This document shows positions 16,494 through 26,098 of a stretch of DNA of 64,000 nucleotides, piece by piece (the stretch's first letter is position 1; the number at the start of each line of letters is the position of its first letter). A program made the position numbers and the translations under genes. This stretch comes from Leptolyngbya sp. CCY15150 (lineage in GTDB: Bacteria; Cyanobacteriota; Cyanobacteriia; RECH01): NCBI RefSeq assembly GCF_016888135.1, contig NZ_JACSWB010000173.1, positions 1 through 64,000 of the forward strand. The letters are read 5' to 3'. The notes below the pieces were generated by a model. The model did not search any database, had not been told where the DNA came from, and worked only from the letters and a program-made list of their open reading frames with translations.

Positions 16494-17549
16494 CTATACG
16501 GGAATGGGCAACGCCTCGGTCACTAGGGCGATCGCTTCATCCAACAGCCCTATCCCCTGTTCCACGGTTTCAATCTGACAGAGGCGTTGCCGTAGATCCG
16601 CCGCGCCGCTAAATCCCTTGACGTACCAAGTCATATGTTTCCGCGATTGGTAAATACCGCGATCGCCCTTGTAGGCAGCCAGCAGGCGGAGATGCTCTTG
16701 GGCACAGCGCAATTGTTCCACGATAGACGGCGGTGGGCGGTGGTGGCCGGTTTTAAGGAAATGGTCGATTTCGCCAACCAGAAAGGGATAGCCGAGGGTG
16801 CCCCGCGAACACATCACCCCATCTGCCCCAGTTTCTTCTAAACAACGCACCGCCGATTCTACAGACACCACATCGCCGTTGGCAATCACTGGAATGGCGA
16901 TCGCTTGCTTAACTTGGGCAATCCAATCCCAGCGGGCAGGGCCGTGATAGCCCTGGGCACGGGTGCGGCCGTGGAGCGTCAGCATCTGTGCGCCGGCCTG
17001 CTCCATCCGCTGAGCAAACTCTACGGCATTGATATGGTCTTCATCCCAGCCGATGCGAGTTTTCACCGTGACGGGAATGTCAACTGCCTCTACCACTGCC
17101 TGCACAATGGCCTCGGCTACCTCCGGCTGGCGCAGCAGGGATGATCCACCACCATTTTTGGTGATTTTGTTCACCGGGCAGCCCATATTTAAGTCGATGG
17201 TATCGGCTCCTTCAGCGGCGGCCATGCGGGCAGCTTCTGCCAAAAAATCTGGACGGCAGTCAAATAGCTGAATGCTGACAGGCCGCTCCTGGGGATCCAC
17301 ATCCATCACCTTAGGCAACTGGCGGGCATGGGCAAGCCCGGAGGCATGAACCATCTCCGTGTACATCATGGAGTCGGGAGCATAGCGCCGCACCAACTGC
17401 CGAAACACCAAGTCGGTGACGCCGGATAGGGGCGATTGCAACACCCGGCTGTGGACGACGACTTGGCCGATGTGTAGGGGAGATGCCAAGCGGGTCCGCA
17501 GGGCTGGTGATAGCACCACCCGATTGTCTTCGATTGTCCTGCTCTCCAT
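16494..17549 (-). CDS. dus: tRNA-dihydrouridine synthase
   Basis: A flavin-dependent TIM-barrel enzyme that reduces uridine to dihydrouridine in the tRNA D loop, using NADPH. Family motifs include LQSPLSGVTDLVFRQLVRRY, MYTEMVHASGL, the active-site cysteine in DLNMGCPVNKITKNGGG, VKTRIGWD and the phosphate-binding IANGDV and SRGTLGYPF. It is nearest to the DusB-like group by its opening. The frame is open to 17597, where an ATG overlaps the end of the histidine kinase gene by 8 bases; the ATG at 17549 is used here, and GTG codons near 17516 would give a start like that of homologues. It is closely coupled to the upstream kinase gene. Confidence 0.9.
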   Translation of the reverse strand: MESRTIEDNRVVLSPALRTRLASPLHIGQVVVHSRVLQSPLSGVTDLVFRQLVRRYAPDSMMYTEMVHASGLAHARQLPKVMDVDPQERPVSIQLFDCRPDFLAEAARMAAAEGADTIDLNMGCPVNKITKNGGGSSLLRQPEVAEAIVQAVVEAVDIPVTVKTRIGWDEDHINAVEFAQRMEQAGAQMLTLHGRTRAQGYHGPARWDWIAQVKQAIAIPVIANGDVVSVESAVRCLEETGADGVMCSRGTLGYPFLVGEIDHFLKTGHHRPPPSIVEQLRCAQEHLRLLAAYKGDRGIYQSRKHMTWYVKGFSGAADLRQRLCQIETVEQGIGLLDEAIALVTEALPIPV

Positions 17550-17589
17550 ACCGCGCTGCCTGTGAACTGTATTACACCTCAACGCTGGG

Positions 17590-19359
17590 CTACGCATCTC
17601 CCGACTGCGTTGAGACCATAATCGGGTCTTGATAAAGCGCTACGGTGAAGGTCACGGTAGACCCTAGCCCTTCCCCTAGGCTGAAAAAGCTTACCACTCC
17701 GCCCATGGCCTCCACCAGCTTTTGGGAAATCACCAGTCCCAGACCGGTGCCGCCATACTGGCGGGTGCGGGAGCCATCAATTTGGCTAAAGTTTTGGAAC
17801 AGTCGGTCTTGTTTTTCCAGGGATACCCCAATGCCGGTATCCGCCACGCTAATTTTCACAATGCCAGGCTTTTCCTGGCCCTGCACAACCGTTTTCTCGG
17901 GAATAATATCGGCTGTGATGGTAATACCGCCATCATGGGTGAATTTGATGGAGTTGCCCACGAGGTTCAGCATCACCTGAAGCAACCGCTGGTAGTTGCC
18001 GTAGAGCACCACCGGTTCTAGGCTAGCTGGGGTGAGAATCTCAAAGCTGAGGCTTTTCTGGGCAACCTGCCCTCGGGTGAGCTTGGTGACGTTTTCCATC
18101 AAGTCGTCTAGGTTCACCGGATTGAGGTCAAGCTGCATTTTGCCAGCCTCAATTTTGGCGATGTCTAAAATATCGTTGATGATATTCAGCAGATGCACCG
18201 CCGAGTTGTAGGACTCTTGAATGAACTCAGCCTGCTCTTCGGGATCATCGGCCATGCCGTCTAGCACCAGCTTCAGGAAGCCAATCATGCCATTCAGCGG
18301 TGTGCGCAGCTCGTGGGAGGTATTGGCTAAAAATTCGCTCTTCAGCCGGGAGGCTTCCTCCGCTTGGGTGCGGGCTTCTTCTAGCTCTTGGTGTTTTTCC
18401 CGCAGGCGATCGTTGGTTTCCCGCAGCTCGGTAGCGAGATTCTGACTTTCGGCATAGAGCTTGGCATGGGCAATGTCGGTGCCAATTTGGCTGGCCAGCT
18501 CTTGGATTTTGTCAATCTCAAAGGCACCCCACTCTCGCTCCATGGCGGCATGTTGCAGCAAGATCAATCCATTAGGCTGATCTTTATGGCAGGTGGCGAT
18601 CGCTAAAACAGGGGGCTGTTGACCGATTAACCCCAACGACTCAGCGGGCAAGACCTGGGGATGGAGGGTCGTCAAAACCCGGTGGGCCATACTCTCGGGA
18701 GTCACCGGTAGACGAATATCCAATGCAGAGTCCCATTGAGGCTGGCAATATTCTGCGGTGACTGCAATGTCAGGATACCCAGCTTCATAGGAGCAAATTA
18801 GGCAGCGGGCTACACCCAGCACTTCCCCTAGCCCGTTCACGGTTTTTTGCCAAATGGCGTCTAGGTTGAGGGTGCGACGCACGTTCCAGGCCACCTGGGA
18901 AAGGCCGCGTTGATAGCCGTGGGGCTGAAGAGCCTCAGCAGGGGGGAGCGCTTCCACATGGGCGATCGCTTCTGCTTCCGACAGTTCGCACCAGACCCAA
19001 CCCATCACCATCACGTGGGTGGGCGATCGCCCTGGCAGCAACACCGGACTCATGACCCCATCGATTAACAGGTAGCGATCGCCATGGAGAAAGGGATATC
19101 GCAGCGTTTGGGCAACAGACTGGAGCAGGGTTTGCTGCACCTTGGCGTGATAAATCTCGGGGCGAATGGGCAGTATAACAGCCGTATCGACTGACGTGAG
19201 ATCAGACAATTGGCTGCGATCGCGCCAGTAGCAGGAACAGATGACGCCCAGCTCATCTTGAGTCAGCACTAAATCTGGCTCAAGGCTTGAGCGCTCCGTC
19301 TGAGGCGCTGGGGCCAATGCGTCATCGACTGAAACTGAAGACTGACTGGGTAACGTCAT
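17590..19359 (-). CDS. GAF-domain sensor histidine kinase
   Basis: A 589-residue soluble kinase. An N-terminal region of uncertain fold (to about residue 140) is followed by a GAF-like domain (about 160-310), a coiled coil rich in Glu and Gln (about 310-345), a HisKA dimerisation domain with the phospho-acceptor in HELRTPLNGMIGFL (about residue 350) and an HATPase domain (NLVGNSIKFT, DTGIGVS, GTGLGLVISQKLVE). There is no receiver domain or transmembrane segment, so it should sense a cytosolic signal. No cognate response regulator is adjacent. Its stop overlaps the open frame of the dus gene, suggesting co-transcription. The ATG at 19359 is preferred to an ATG nine codons upstream. Confidence 0.9.
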   Translation of the reverse strand: MTLPSQSSVSVDDALAPAPQTERSSLEPDLVLTQDELGVICSCYWRDRSQLSDLTSVDTAVILPIRPEIYHAKVQQTLLQSVAQTLRYPFLHGDRYLLIDGVMSPVLLPGRSPTHVMVMGWVWCELSEAEAIAHVEALPPAEALQPHGYQRGLSQVAWNVRRTLNLDAIWQKTVNGLGEVLGVARCLICSYEAGYPDIAVTAEYCQPQWDSALDIRLPVTPESMAHRVLTTLHPQVLPAESLGLIGQQPPVLAIATCHKDQPNGLILLQHAAMEREWGAFEIDKIQELASQIGTDIAHAKLYAESQNLATELRETNDRLREKHQELEEARTQAEEASRLKSEFLANTSHELRTPLNGMIGFLKLVLDGMADDPEEQAEFIQESYNSAVHLLNIINDILDIAKIEAGKMQLDLNPVNLDDLMENVTKLTRGQVAQKSLSFEILTPASLEPVVLYGNYQRLLQVMLNLVGNSIKFTHDGGITITADIIPEKTVVQGQEKPGIVKISVADTGIGVSLEKQDRLFQNFSQIDGSRTRQYGGTGLGLVISQKLVEAMGGVVSFFSLGEGLGSTVTFTVALYQDPIMVSTQSGDA

Positions 19360-19590
19360 GAAGTATCTAACCCACAAGCAATTCACAATGGGGGTCTAAC
19401 CATAGCTCAGAGCCGGTTTCTCCCTGCCAAGCTAAGCGTACCCCAATCAATTAAGCAACTATCGCGATGCAAGGCCCTATCTCCTCCAGTGAGGTGATAG
19501 CTTGAACTTTAGAACCAGACCGGGATGCAAGAGCCATGGTTCCCATCTCTCCATCCAATGCTTGGTGTTTGCAGGGTGCGAGACGCTCGC

Positions 19591-19842
19591 TCAATCATTC
19601 CATTCGCCCTTGGGCGGCACGGGAGGATTGCGGCGCAGGGTGCGGGTGAGGTCGTCATCCCGGCGGTTCGCGCCAGATAGCCATTGGCGAACGGCAACTT
19701 CAATGACCTTGCTAGGATCTTTGGTGAGATGGTTAATTTGATCTAGCAAATCGGCATCTAGGCGCACCGATAACTCAACCTTATCGGACGACGAGGGCAT
19801 GGTGGATGGCGTAGACAGAGGGGATGTGGTGGAATCGTTCAT
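19591..19842 (-). CDS. Ribbon-helix-helix protein
   Basis: An 83-residue protein. A Ser/Thr-rich N terminus leads into a ribbon-helix-helix motif, KVELSVRLDADLLDQINHL then KVIEVAVRQWL, of the MetJ/Arc/CopG type. Such proteins bind DNA as dimers, often as antitoxins or autoregulators. No toxin-like gene is adjacent, so it is better called a putative regulator. A short hydrophilic tail with PPVPPKGEW closes the protein. ATG at 19842 is chosen over an ATG three codons upstream; the choice is uncertain. Confidence 0.8.
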   Translation of the reverse strand: MNDSTTSPLSTPSTMPSSSDKVELSVRLDADLLDQINHLTKDPSKVIEVAVRQWLSGANRRDDDLTRTLRRNPPVPPKGEWND

Positions 19843-20340
19843 CGGAAACATTCTCTCAAGAGGTGAATCATCGGGATAGATGCTGCTGCAACTCTCAACG
19901 GGCGATCGCAGATCATTGGGTTAGCTCAATCCTATTCTAGGACGTTGCCCCAGCCCTCATTGGCCTCTTCCCAGGATATCCTGACCTAAGACTCGTGACG
20001 ATGTTGGGGAGAGAAAGCTCGATTGACAGGTAGGGGGCAGCAATTCTCATGTTGACCCGTAGCTTTTCCCAGCCATCTATTCATGCTTTTTTCAACCCGA
20101 TCGGGGCAGACCTATCGTTCCTACGCTGGGCGTGGGAATGCTCCCAACGGCGCTCCTACGTCCAGGCCAATCGCAGGAGAAAAGTCGCAGGAGCAACCAA
20201 GACCGATGTCAACGTTGGAGCGCTGGCACCCTACGATGCGGTTCTCGGCTCGGGCAAGATGTTCATCCTGAGAATGGCTTGTAGAGTGTCAATCAATTGA
20301 CATCGTTCACAATTAACCGTTCACAATTAACTGACACAAT
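19843..20340. other. Non-coding stretch with a small hairpin repeat
   Basis: No convincing gene; an open frame at 20049-20300 lacks protein-like features. TGGGA-ATGC-TCCCA (20133-20146) sits within a G+C-rich block, and a related GTGGGA-TGC-TCCCAC hairpin occurs at 84-98. TTCACAATTAAC occurs twice in a row near 20306-20335. Confidence 0.45.
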
Positions 20341-20370
20341 GCCCGCCGATGATCAACTATCATCGACGGG
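20341..20370 (-). terminator. Hairpin downstream of psaK
   Basis: GCCCG-c-CGATGAT, loop CAACT, ATCATCG-a-CGGGC form a 12-pair stem with one internal mismatch. It begins 27 bases beyond the psaK stop, on its 3' side. There is no long T tract; by position it is the likely psaK terminator. Confidence 0.6.
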
Positions 20371-20396
20371 CATAGAAAGACTAGAGCAATCGAGAG

Positions 20397-20654
20397 CTAC
20401 AGTGCGCCGAAGCTCGCCAAGCCAAGAATGACGCCAGCACCCAACACATGGCCAAAGCTGGTGGTAGCTAACACAGCCGGTAGACCAAATCCACCAAAAA
20501 GGTTGGGAGATGGCATGGCTGGGCCTTCGCTAGGATACTTCATCGTGTATTTACCGAATGCGATCGCCAAGATGTTGCAAATGACCATAACAATCGCAAC
20601 TTTTGGACTCCACTCTAAGGTTGGCGGAACAGCGGCTAATAGGGTTGTCAACAA
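20397..20654 (-). CDS. psaK: Photosystem I reaction centre subunit X (PsaK)
   Basis: An 85-residue PsaK, the expected length. Two transmembrane helices are visible: one around VAIVMVICNILAIAFG and one around LATTSFGHVLGAGVILGL, joined by a loop with YPSEGPAMPSPNLFGGFG. PsaK sits at the periphery of photosystem I, binds chlorophyll and contacts the antenna; in cyanobacteria it takes part in state transitions and light acclimation. The only start giving a family-like N terminus with a ribosome site is TTG at 20654, with AGAAGGAGA six bases upstream (20661-20669). The ATG further upstream would add 33 residues of unrelated sequence. Confidence 0.93.
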   Translation of the reverse strand: MLTTLLAAVPPTLEWSPKVAIVMVICNILAIAFGKYTMKYPSEGPAMPSPNLFGGFGLPAVLATTSFGHVLGAGVILGLASFGAL

Positions 20655-20826
20655 GAGATGTCTCCTTCTGGTTTTATAAACAATTGCAATCTCAGGTGAA
20701 GTTTTACCAGGAAAAGGATAGTCAAAACATCTGCTTGCATTAATAGTTAACACTTGGAGGGCGATCGCCGGGATCTATCATCCCAGGATCGCCCTCTTAA
20801 TTCCCTATTTGGCCCCTATTTGGCCC

Positions 20827-21825
20827 CTAGCTGGCTAGGTAGCCCCGCATGTTGTTGGTGCGTCGCCGTAGATGGTTGAGCGCTTGCCGTTCAAGCTGCC
20901 GCACCCGCTCCCGGCTGATGTTCATCCGCTGACCAACTTTGGCTAGGGATAGCTCATAGCCATCGCTCAAGCCAAATCGTAGACTGAGCACTTCCCGCTG
21001 TTGGGGGGTAAGCTCGTCGAGCAGATTGGCAATGTCCTGCCGCAGCAGTTCATGGGTGGTGTAGTTTTCTGGCGAAGCGGTTTCATCTTCTAGCAGATCT
21101 TGCAGTTCGGTGTCTTGGTTATCGCCAATCCGTAGATCGAGGGAAACCGGCTGACGGGCAATGGTCAAATATTCCCGAATTTGATCGGGCTCTAGCTCCA
21201 GAGCCTTGGCAATTTCTGCAGGCGTCGGGCTATGACCAAACTGCTGGGTGAGCTCTCGCTGCACCTTTTTGATCTTGTTCAGCTTTTCGGTAATGTGGAT
21301 AGGGAGGCGAATGGTGCGAGCCTGTTGAGCGATCGCTCGGGTGATCGCCTGACGAATCCACCAGTAGGCGTAGGTGGAAAACTTATAGCCCTTAGTGGGA
21401 TCAAACTTTTCAACCCCGCGCTCTAGACCTAGGGTGCCCTCTTGAATCAAATCAAGGAATTCTAGGTTACGCTTTTGGTACTTCTTGGCGATCGCCACCA
21501 CCAAACGCAGGTTGGCTTCGATCATTTTTTGCTTAGCGCGGTGACCTTTCTGCAACTGATCCCGCAGCTCCGCTTCAGATACTTGGGCCTGGTCTGCCCA
21601 TTCTGCATCCGTGGGTTCCTGTTCTAGAGATTCAGTAAGCTGTTCCTTGACCTCTAGCAAATGCATCATCCGCTGCACCTGTTTACCCAAGACAATTTCT
21701 TGCTCGTGGGTTAGTAGGGGAACACGACCAATTTCATGAAGATAGGTACGCACCATATCAGCCGTGTAGGCGGGTGGTGCGGACTTGGTAGTAGAGCGAC
21801 TGGCATTAAGATTTGCAGTTGGCAT
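20827..21825 (-). CDS. Group 2 RNA polymerase sigma-70 factor
   Basis: A 332-residue sigma factor. It lacks region 1.1 and begins with region 1.2 ([19 protein letters not shown]). Region 2 is complete ([53 protein letters not shown]), with region 3 in the middle ([20 protein letters not shown]) and region 4 at the end ([35 protein letters not shown]). It belongs to the SigB/C/D/E-like non-essential group that redirects transcription under stress, dark or nutrient change. The exact member is not assigned. The gene is monocistronic in appearance. Confidence 0.93.
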   Translation of the reverse strand: MPTANLNASRSTTKSAPPAYTADMVRTYLHEIGRVPLLTHEQEIVLGKQVQRMMHLLEVKEQLTESLEQEPTDAEWADQAQVSEAELRDQLQKGHRAKQKMIEANLRLVVAIAKKYQKRNLEFLDLIQEGTLGLERGVEKFDPTKGYKFSTYAYWWIRQAITRAIAQQARTIRLPIHITEKLNKIKKVQRELTQQFGHSPTPAEIAKALELEPDQIREYLTIARQPVSLDLRIGDNQDTELQDLLEDETASPENYTTHELLRQDIANLLDELTPQQREVLSLRFGLSDGYELSLAKVGQRMNISRERVRQLERQALNHLRRRTNNMRGYLAS

Positions 21826-22626
21826 GGGACTGATCGGTGCTCCGTCGAGACGAATACATGACTATAGGGAAACGCTAGGCAACCGCAGAGGAAAAACGCC
21901 TGCGTTGCAATGGGTGGCTAGGAAACGAATAACAGGGTGAATCTTAACTACAGACCTCTCAGCGACATCTCAGGTTCATCAGAACGCTGGGGTCATGGAA
22001 AAGCAGGTGAACAGGATAATGTGTTGGCGAGGGGATCGCTCAACTGGCGAACATCATGGCTTATGCAAGCTAAACGAGATGACGGTAATACAGCCTTTGA
22101 GCTGCCTAATCCAGACTCTTGACATCAGGTGTAGTGGCGAATCTCGAAGTCATAACCTGGGGCAACAACGTGCAAGGTTCTGGATAAACTCGGTGTTGCT
22201 ATCACATCAACTAAACGAATTCATTATGACTTCGACTTGACTCCATCGTAATACAAGTTTAGGGTTGCGTAAAGGCGTCTGGACTCATCCTAAAGGGTGA
22301 ACTTGATGGAGTCTTGCAAGATAGTTTGCCCAATTGGCGCATTTTTGTTGAACACAAGATGGCATCCATAGGGTCTCAACTCATCGAAACAGCGTGCTCA
22401 GCTATTGGGAAACAGGTGGTGAAGACGGATGAACTAGGTAGGCAACGAACCATCTTGATATCAATAGTGCCAAGTTAGCCGTAGGTACTAGGTACGGAGA
22501 TTGCACAGTAATAACCGTACCTGTCATCAGGTTGAGGCGGCGGGCAGGGTGTGACGCTTCCTAGGCTGGTCTAAAAGACAGTGACGGTGTTGGCCGGTCA
22601 ACATCCATAGGTCACATTCATGAGAA
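21826..22626. other. Long intergenic stretch without a recognisable gene
   Basis: About 800 bases between the sigma factor start and the MITE-like element. Only short open frames are present, with no ribosome site or protein-like composition. GTACGG/CCGTAC appears near 22493-22522 as a loose inverted repeat. HIP1 is almost absent here, unlike in the flanking genes, so part of it may be decayed mobile DNA. Confidence 0.4.
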
Positions 22627-22752
22627 GGCGTTGCTGAATCGACCCTTTTCGCCAAGGAACCGTGAGCGAGACGTTCATACGACCTTGAGGGTAAATGAGT
22701 TGAAAGTGTGGGCATTTCCCGTTCCGATGTCCTAGCCTCATTCAGCAACACC
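22627..22752 (+). mobile_element. MITE-like element, copy 1
   Basis: 126 bp with terminal inverted repeats GGCGTTGCTGAAT (22627-22639) and ATTCAGCAACACC (22740-22752, one mismatch). It is homologous along its length, in the same orientation, to the 127-bp copy at 29138-29264; shared blocks include CGTGAGCGAGACG and AATGAGTTG. It encodes no transposase. The ends resemble those of IS-derived non-autonomous elements in cyanobacteria. It lies two bases beyond the stop codon of the HerA-like gene. I see no clear target duplication. Confidence 0.75.
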
Positions 22753-22754
22753 TA

Positions 22755-24428
22755 TTAGAAACCCAGGTCAGCTTTAGCCGTTTTGGCAGCCTTGAGAACC
22801 TTGTCGGTGGAGGCTTGTTCCCAGTCTGCCTCCCCAATCTCTGCGTAGAAGGTCTCATCGTAGGGACGCGTTTGGATGACCACGGGCATGGGTACGGCAT
22901 GGCCGAGAATTAAGGCCTGCTGTTTGGAGTCTAGTTTAGCCAAGACCGATCGCAAATTCTGCCCACCCGATACACCGGTGAAAATAGCGTCAATATCTTT
23001 GTCATCGTTGAGCAGAGCCGTAATCCGGGTACCCACCTGGGACATCACCTCGTTGTCGATGCCCGATGGCCGCTGATCGACCACCAGCAGGGTGACAAAA
23101 TATTTGCGCATCTCCCGGGCAATGGTGCCAAAGATGGTTTGCCGCACGGTGGCTGTATCGAGAAAGCGATGGGCTTCTTCGATGGTAATCACCAGTTGTC
23201 GGGGGCGATCGCTGGGGTTTTTGGTTTGCAAAAAGGTTTCTGACTTGCGGACATAGCTGGCATGGATGCGGCGGGCAATCACATTAGTCGCCAGCATGTA
23301 GGACAGCAGATTAGACTGGGAGCCAAACTCCACGACCACATGTTTTCCGGCTTCTAGGGATGCCAGAATTTGATCCACATAATTGTGGGGGCAGGTATGG
23401 CGCAGGTATTTCAAATCATCCAGACGGGTGAGCTTACGCTGCAGGGCCATAATGGACGACTTACTGCCCATTTTCACCTCACAAAATTCCTGGATCTCCT
23501 CATTGTTCATCGACAGCAGGCGCGTAATCCAGGTTTTGCCAAACTCGTTGCGCAGGATGATGGCATTTTCCAGGCTAGCTTCCGATAGGTTCAGCTCTTG
23601 CCGCACCAGCATCAGATCCTCAACATCAATTTGGTCATAGCTGATGTAGAGGTCTTGGGCGTCGCGCACCCCTCGTCGCTTGGTGGAAGCCGAATCCAGG
23701 GTGTAGATCTGCACCTGGCCGGGAAACAATTGCCGCAGACCTTTGACGGTGCTGAACTGCTTGCCCTCCTTGGCGGCTTCCCAGCCATATTCCGAATGCA
23801 TGTCAAAGATCAGGTTGACGGCGGCCCGTTTGCGGATGATGCCCGATAGCAGCAATCGGGTGAGGAAGGATTTGCCAGTACCCGACTTGCCAAATATGCC
23901 ATTGCTACGCTCCACGAAGCGATCCAGGTCTATGCAAATGGGCACGTCCATATCAATGGGGCGGCCAATGGAAAAGTTGTGGCGGTGGGGATCGTCTTCC
24001 CAGCCAAAAACGGTGCGGAAGTCGCGCTCTAGGGCATCGTAGACTTGGCTGAAATGTCCAGGAATAGTTTTGACGGGCAGCAGGCTCATGGCAACAGATT
24101 CATCTGCGGCAAACCCTTCAGCACCCTCGCCTGAGGGCGTAAACATCAGCATAGGAGTCAGGCTAATGGTGCCGTAGGTGCCGGTGCCGGCTAACACCTC
24201 TTGCAAATAGATGTTGCTGGGATCGGGGGGGTTGGCCAAAATGCGAGGACTAGCGGCGCAGAGGGTGACGTCGGTCAACATGCAGAAAAAGCGCGATCGC
24301 ACCCCTTGGATCACTAGAAACTTGCCGACTCGCATATCCTCAACCGAAATGCCTGGATGCAGTCGTACATCCAGCCCGTGGCTGAGGGAGCCTTGTATGA
24401 CAGAACCGAGTGGTATATCTGGAAGCAT
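22755..24428 (-). CDS. HerA-like ATPase (DUF87 family)
   Basis: A 557-residue hexameric translocase-type ATPase. An N-terminal HAS-barrel-like region (to about residue 120) precedes the ATPase core with Walker A GKSGTGKSFLTRLLL (about residue 187), a sensor stretch FDMHSEYGWE, and Walker B VITIEEAHRFLD (about residue 427), followed by the arginine-finger region ATVRQTIFGTIAREMRK. HerA in archaea works with the nuclease NurA in DNA end resection; bacterial homologues also occur in defence systems. No NurA or Sir2-like partner gene is next to it here, so this is probably a chromosomal housekeeping copy. The gene is followed immediately by a MITE-like element. Confidence 0.88.
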   Translation of the reverse strand: MLPDIPLGSVIQGSLSHGLDVRLHPGISVEDMRVGKFLVIQGVRSRFFCMLTDVTLCAASPRILANPPDPSNIYLQEVLAGTGTYGTISLTPMLMFTPSGEGAEGFAADESVAMSLLPVKTIPGHFSQVYDALERDFRTVFGWEDDPHRHNFSIGRPIDMDVPICIDLDRFVERSNGIFGKSGTGKSFLTRLLLSGIIRKRAAVNLIFDMHSEYGWEAAKEGKQFSTVKGLRQLFPGQVQIYTLDSASTKRRGVRDAQDLYISYDQIDVEDLMLVRQELNLSEASLENAIILRNEFGKTWITRLLSMNNEEIQEFCEVKMGSKSSIMALQRKLTRLDDLKYLRHTCPHNYVDQILASLEAGKHVVVEFGSQSNLLSYMLATNVIARRIHASYVRKSETFLQTKNPSDRPRQLVITIEEAHRFLDTATVRQTIFGTIAREMRKYFVTLLVVDQRPSGIDNEVMSQVGTRITALLNDDKDIDAIFTGVSGGQNLRSVLAKLDSKQQALILGHAVPMPVVIQTRPYDETFYAEIGEADWEQASTDKVLKAAKTAKADLGF

Positions 24429-24526
24429 TCCAGCCTATGGCGCTGTACCCCCTAGGGTCAGCGATTAATACATGGGTTCTGTCTATTAGAACATACGTTC
24501 TTTTAGTTGTGCAACCCTGGTGGGCG

Positions 24527-25642
24527 TTACCCCCAGTGGGCGGCTTGTAGAAGTAGGCAAGCGATCGCCAACACTGCACCCGCTAGGTAAAACCGGCCCA
24601 CCACCTGGGTTTCTGCCCAGCCCGATAGTTCGAAGTGGTGGTGGAGGGGAGACATTTTGAAGAGGCGTTTGCCGATACCCTGCTCATTTTTAGTGGCTTT
24701 GTAGTAGCCGACTTGGGCAATCACCGAGAGGGTTTCCACCAAGAAAATACCGCCGAGAATCAGCAGGCTGAAGAGGTTTTGGCTGAGCAGGGCCACCGCC
24801 GCCAAGGCACCGCCCAGGGCCAGGGAGCCGGTATCGCCCATGAAGACCCGAGCTGGGTTGCGGTTATGCATCAAAAAGCCCAAGCAGCCGCCCGCCATGC
24901 AGGCGCAGAAAACTAACAGCCCTATGGATGTGGGGGCAGCTAGGACACCTAAGCCCAAAAAGGCGATCGCACTGGTGCCAGCCGCCAGACCATCGACGCC
25001 ATCGGTCAAATTGGTGGCATTACTTTCGGCGACGAGGGCAAACCAGGCAATGGGCCAGAATAGTAGACCTAGGGGAATTCCCCAGCCGAGGGGCAGAGCC
25101 AGATAGGTGACATCAACAGGTTGATGGGTGTAGAGCCATAGGCAGAAGAGACCGCCCGCTACCACCTGAAGCGCTAGTTTGGTGCGGGGGGAGATGCCCT
25201 TGTTCGACTTACGGCGCAGAATTTGCCAATCGTCGATCCAGCCAATGGCAGCGTAGGCCAAGGTCAGAGCAGAGACGGCCATAACCTCAGGCGAAAAACC
25301 TGACCAAACCACCGCTAGGGCGATCGCTGCCGGAATGAAGAAGATGCCGCCCATGGTCGGCGTGCCGGTTTTACGCAGGTGAGCCTGGGGCCCGTCTTCC
25401 CGAATAATCTGCCCTGCCTTCAGCGATCGCAACATCGGTACGACCCAGTGACCTAGGACAGCAGCGATCGCGCCCACACCCCAAAGAGGTAGCAAGAGAG
25501 ACACCGGGCTCAACAGCCGCTCAGCCTGCCAGTCGAGCATGGCTGCGGCTAGGCTCAAAAACGAGAACAGCATCCACAGGAGAGCGGTACCAGACAGCTT
25601 ACCTAGCCTTTGCTGCTCCAGTCTGCTAATTTTTGCATCCAC
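24527..25642 (-). CDS. mraY: Phospho-N-acetylmuramoyl-pentapeptide transferase
   Basis: MraY (371 residues, about 10 transmembrane helices) transfers phospho-MurNAc-pentapeptide to undecaprenyl phosphate, making lipid I. Conserved motifs: REDGPQAHLRKTGTPTMGG (first cytosolic loop), AYAAIGWIDDWQ with the Asp pair, NATNLTDGVDGLAAG, VFMGDTGSLALGG and FKMSPLHHHFELSGW, the last with the histidine triad. The start at 25642 gives a somewhat longer N terminus (MDAKISRLEQQRLGKL) than E. coli, as usual in cyanobacteria. It stands alone, not in a mur cluster, which is common in this phylum. Confidence 0.95.
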   Translation of the reverse strand: MDAKISRLEQQRLGKLSGTALLWMLFSFLSLAAAMLDWQAERLLSPVSLLLPLWGVGAIAAVLGHWVVPMLRSLKAGQIIREDGPQAHLRKTGTPTMGGIFFIPAAIALAVVWSGFSPEVMAVSALTLAYAAIGWIDDWQILRRKSNKGISPRTKLALQVVAGGLFCLWLYTHQPVDVTYLALPLGWGIPLGLLFWPIAWFALVAESNATNLTDGVDGLAAGTSAIAFLGLGVLAAPTSIGLLVFCACMAGGCLGFLMHNRNPARVFMGDTGSLALGGALAAVALLSQNLFSLLILGGIFLVETLSVIAQVGYYKATKNEQGIGKRLFKMSPLHHHFELSGWAETQVVGRFYLAGAVLAIACLLLQAAHWG

Positions 25643-25861
25643 GATTGGGTTTCCTCACACCAACACAACTCACACCACCGGAACGATCTTCCGCCTATCT
25701 CAGGTCTATCAAAGGTGATATCTGAGATAGCGTCCTCTATTCCTCACTCCGCCTAGGCAAGATGCCCAAGGTATTGACTTGCATTCTACAGGCTTATGGA
25801 ACTCGCATCGCCGCCTGGGATCAGCAGGGAGCGATCGGAACAAGCCCGCTGACGTTGCTGA

Positions 25862-26098
25862 CTAGTCGTCTAGATCGAGATCATCATCGTCGTCATCGTC
25901 GAAGCTATCATCGTTACTATCCATGAGTTCCGTGATTTCTTCTTCTTCCTCAGGGCCAGATGGAATCCCTACCGTTTCGCGTTCCAAAAGACGGTTGGTG
26001 CCTTCCAGCCAGTCCAAGATAGAAGCATCACGCTGGGCCGGAATCACACCGGCGGGTTGACTGCGAGGCGACTCGCGTAGGGCTGGATTGTTTTTCAT
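25862..26098 (-). CDS. Small acidic protein, DUF3134-like
   Basis: A 78-residue cyanobacterial protein that resembles the DUF3134 family: an opening MKNNPALRE and the core SILDWLEGTNRLL, followed here by an acidic tail with a run of about ten Asp residues. No function is established for the family. No signal peptide or membrane segment. A GTG eight codons upstream (26122) is a weaker alternative start. The Asp-rich tail could bind divalent metal or basic proteins, but that is speculation. Confidence 0.75.
   Translation of the reverse strand: MKNNPALRESPRSQPAGVIPAQRDASILDWLEGTNRLLERETVGIPSGPEEEEEITELMDSNDDSFDDDDDDDLDLDD

Noticed and set aside
19591-19842. Toxin-antitoxin module
   Set aside because: Only the ribbon-helix-helix part is present; neighbouring genes are a kinase and psaK, and no short toxin frame is next to it.
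20049-20300. 83-residue plus-strand frame in the psaK-ribbon-helix-helix gap
   Set aside because: It spans a repeat hairpin and lacks a ribosome site and any recognisable motif.
22527-22751. 74-residue minus-strand frame starting in the MITE-like element
   Set aside because: It reads through the terminal repeat of the element and has no ribosome site; similar spurious frames arise in every copy of such elements.
22755-24428. HerA-Sir2 or HerA-NurA defence system
   Set aside because: No Sir2, DUF4297 or NurA gene flanks the HerA-like ATPase; the next genes are mraY and a MITE.
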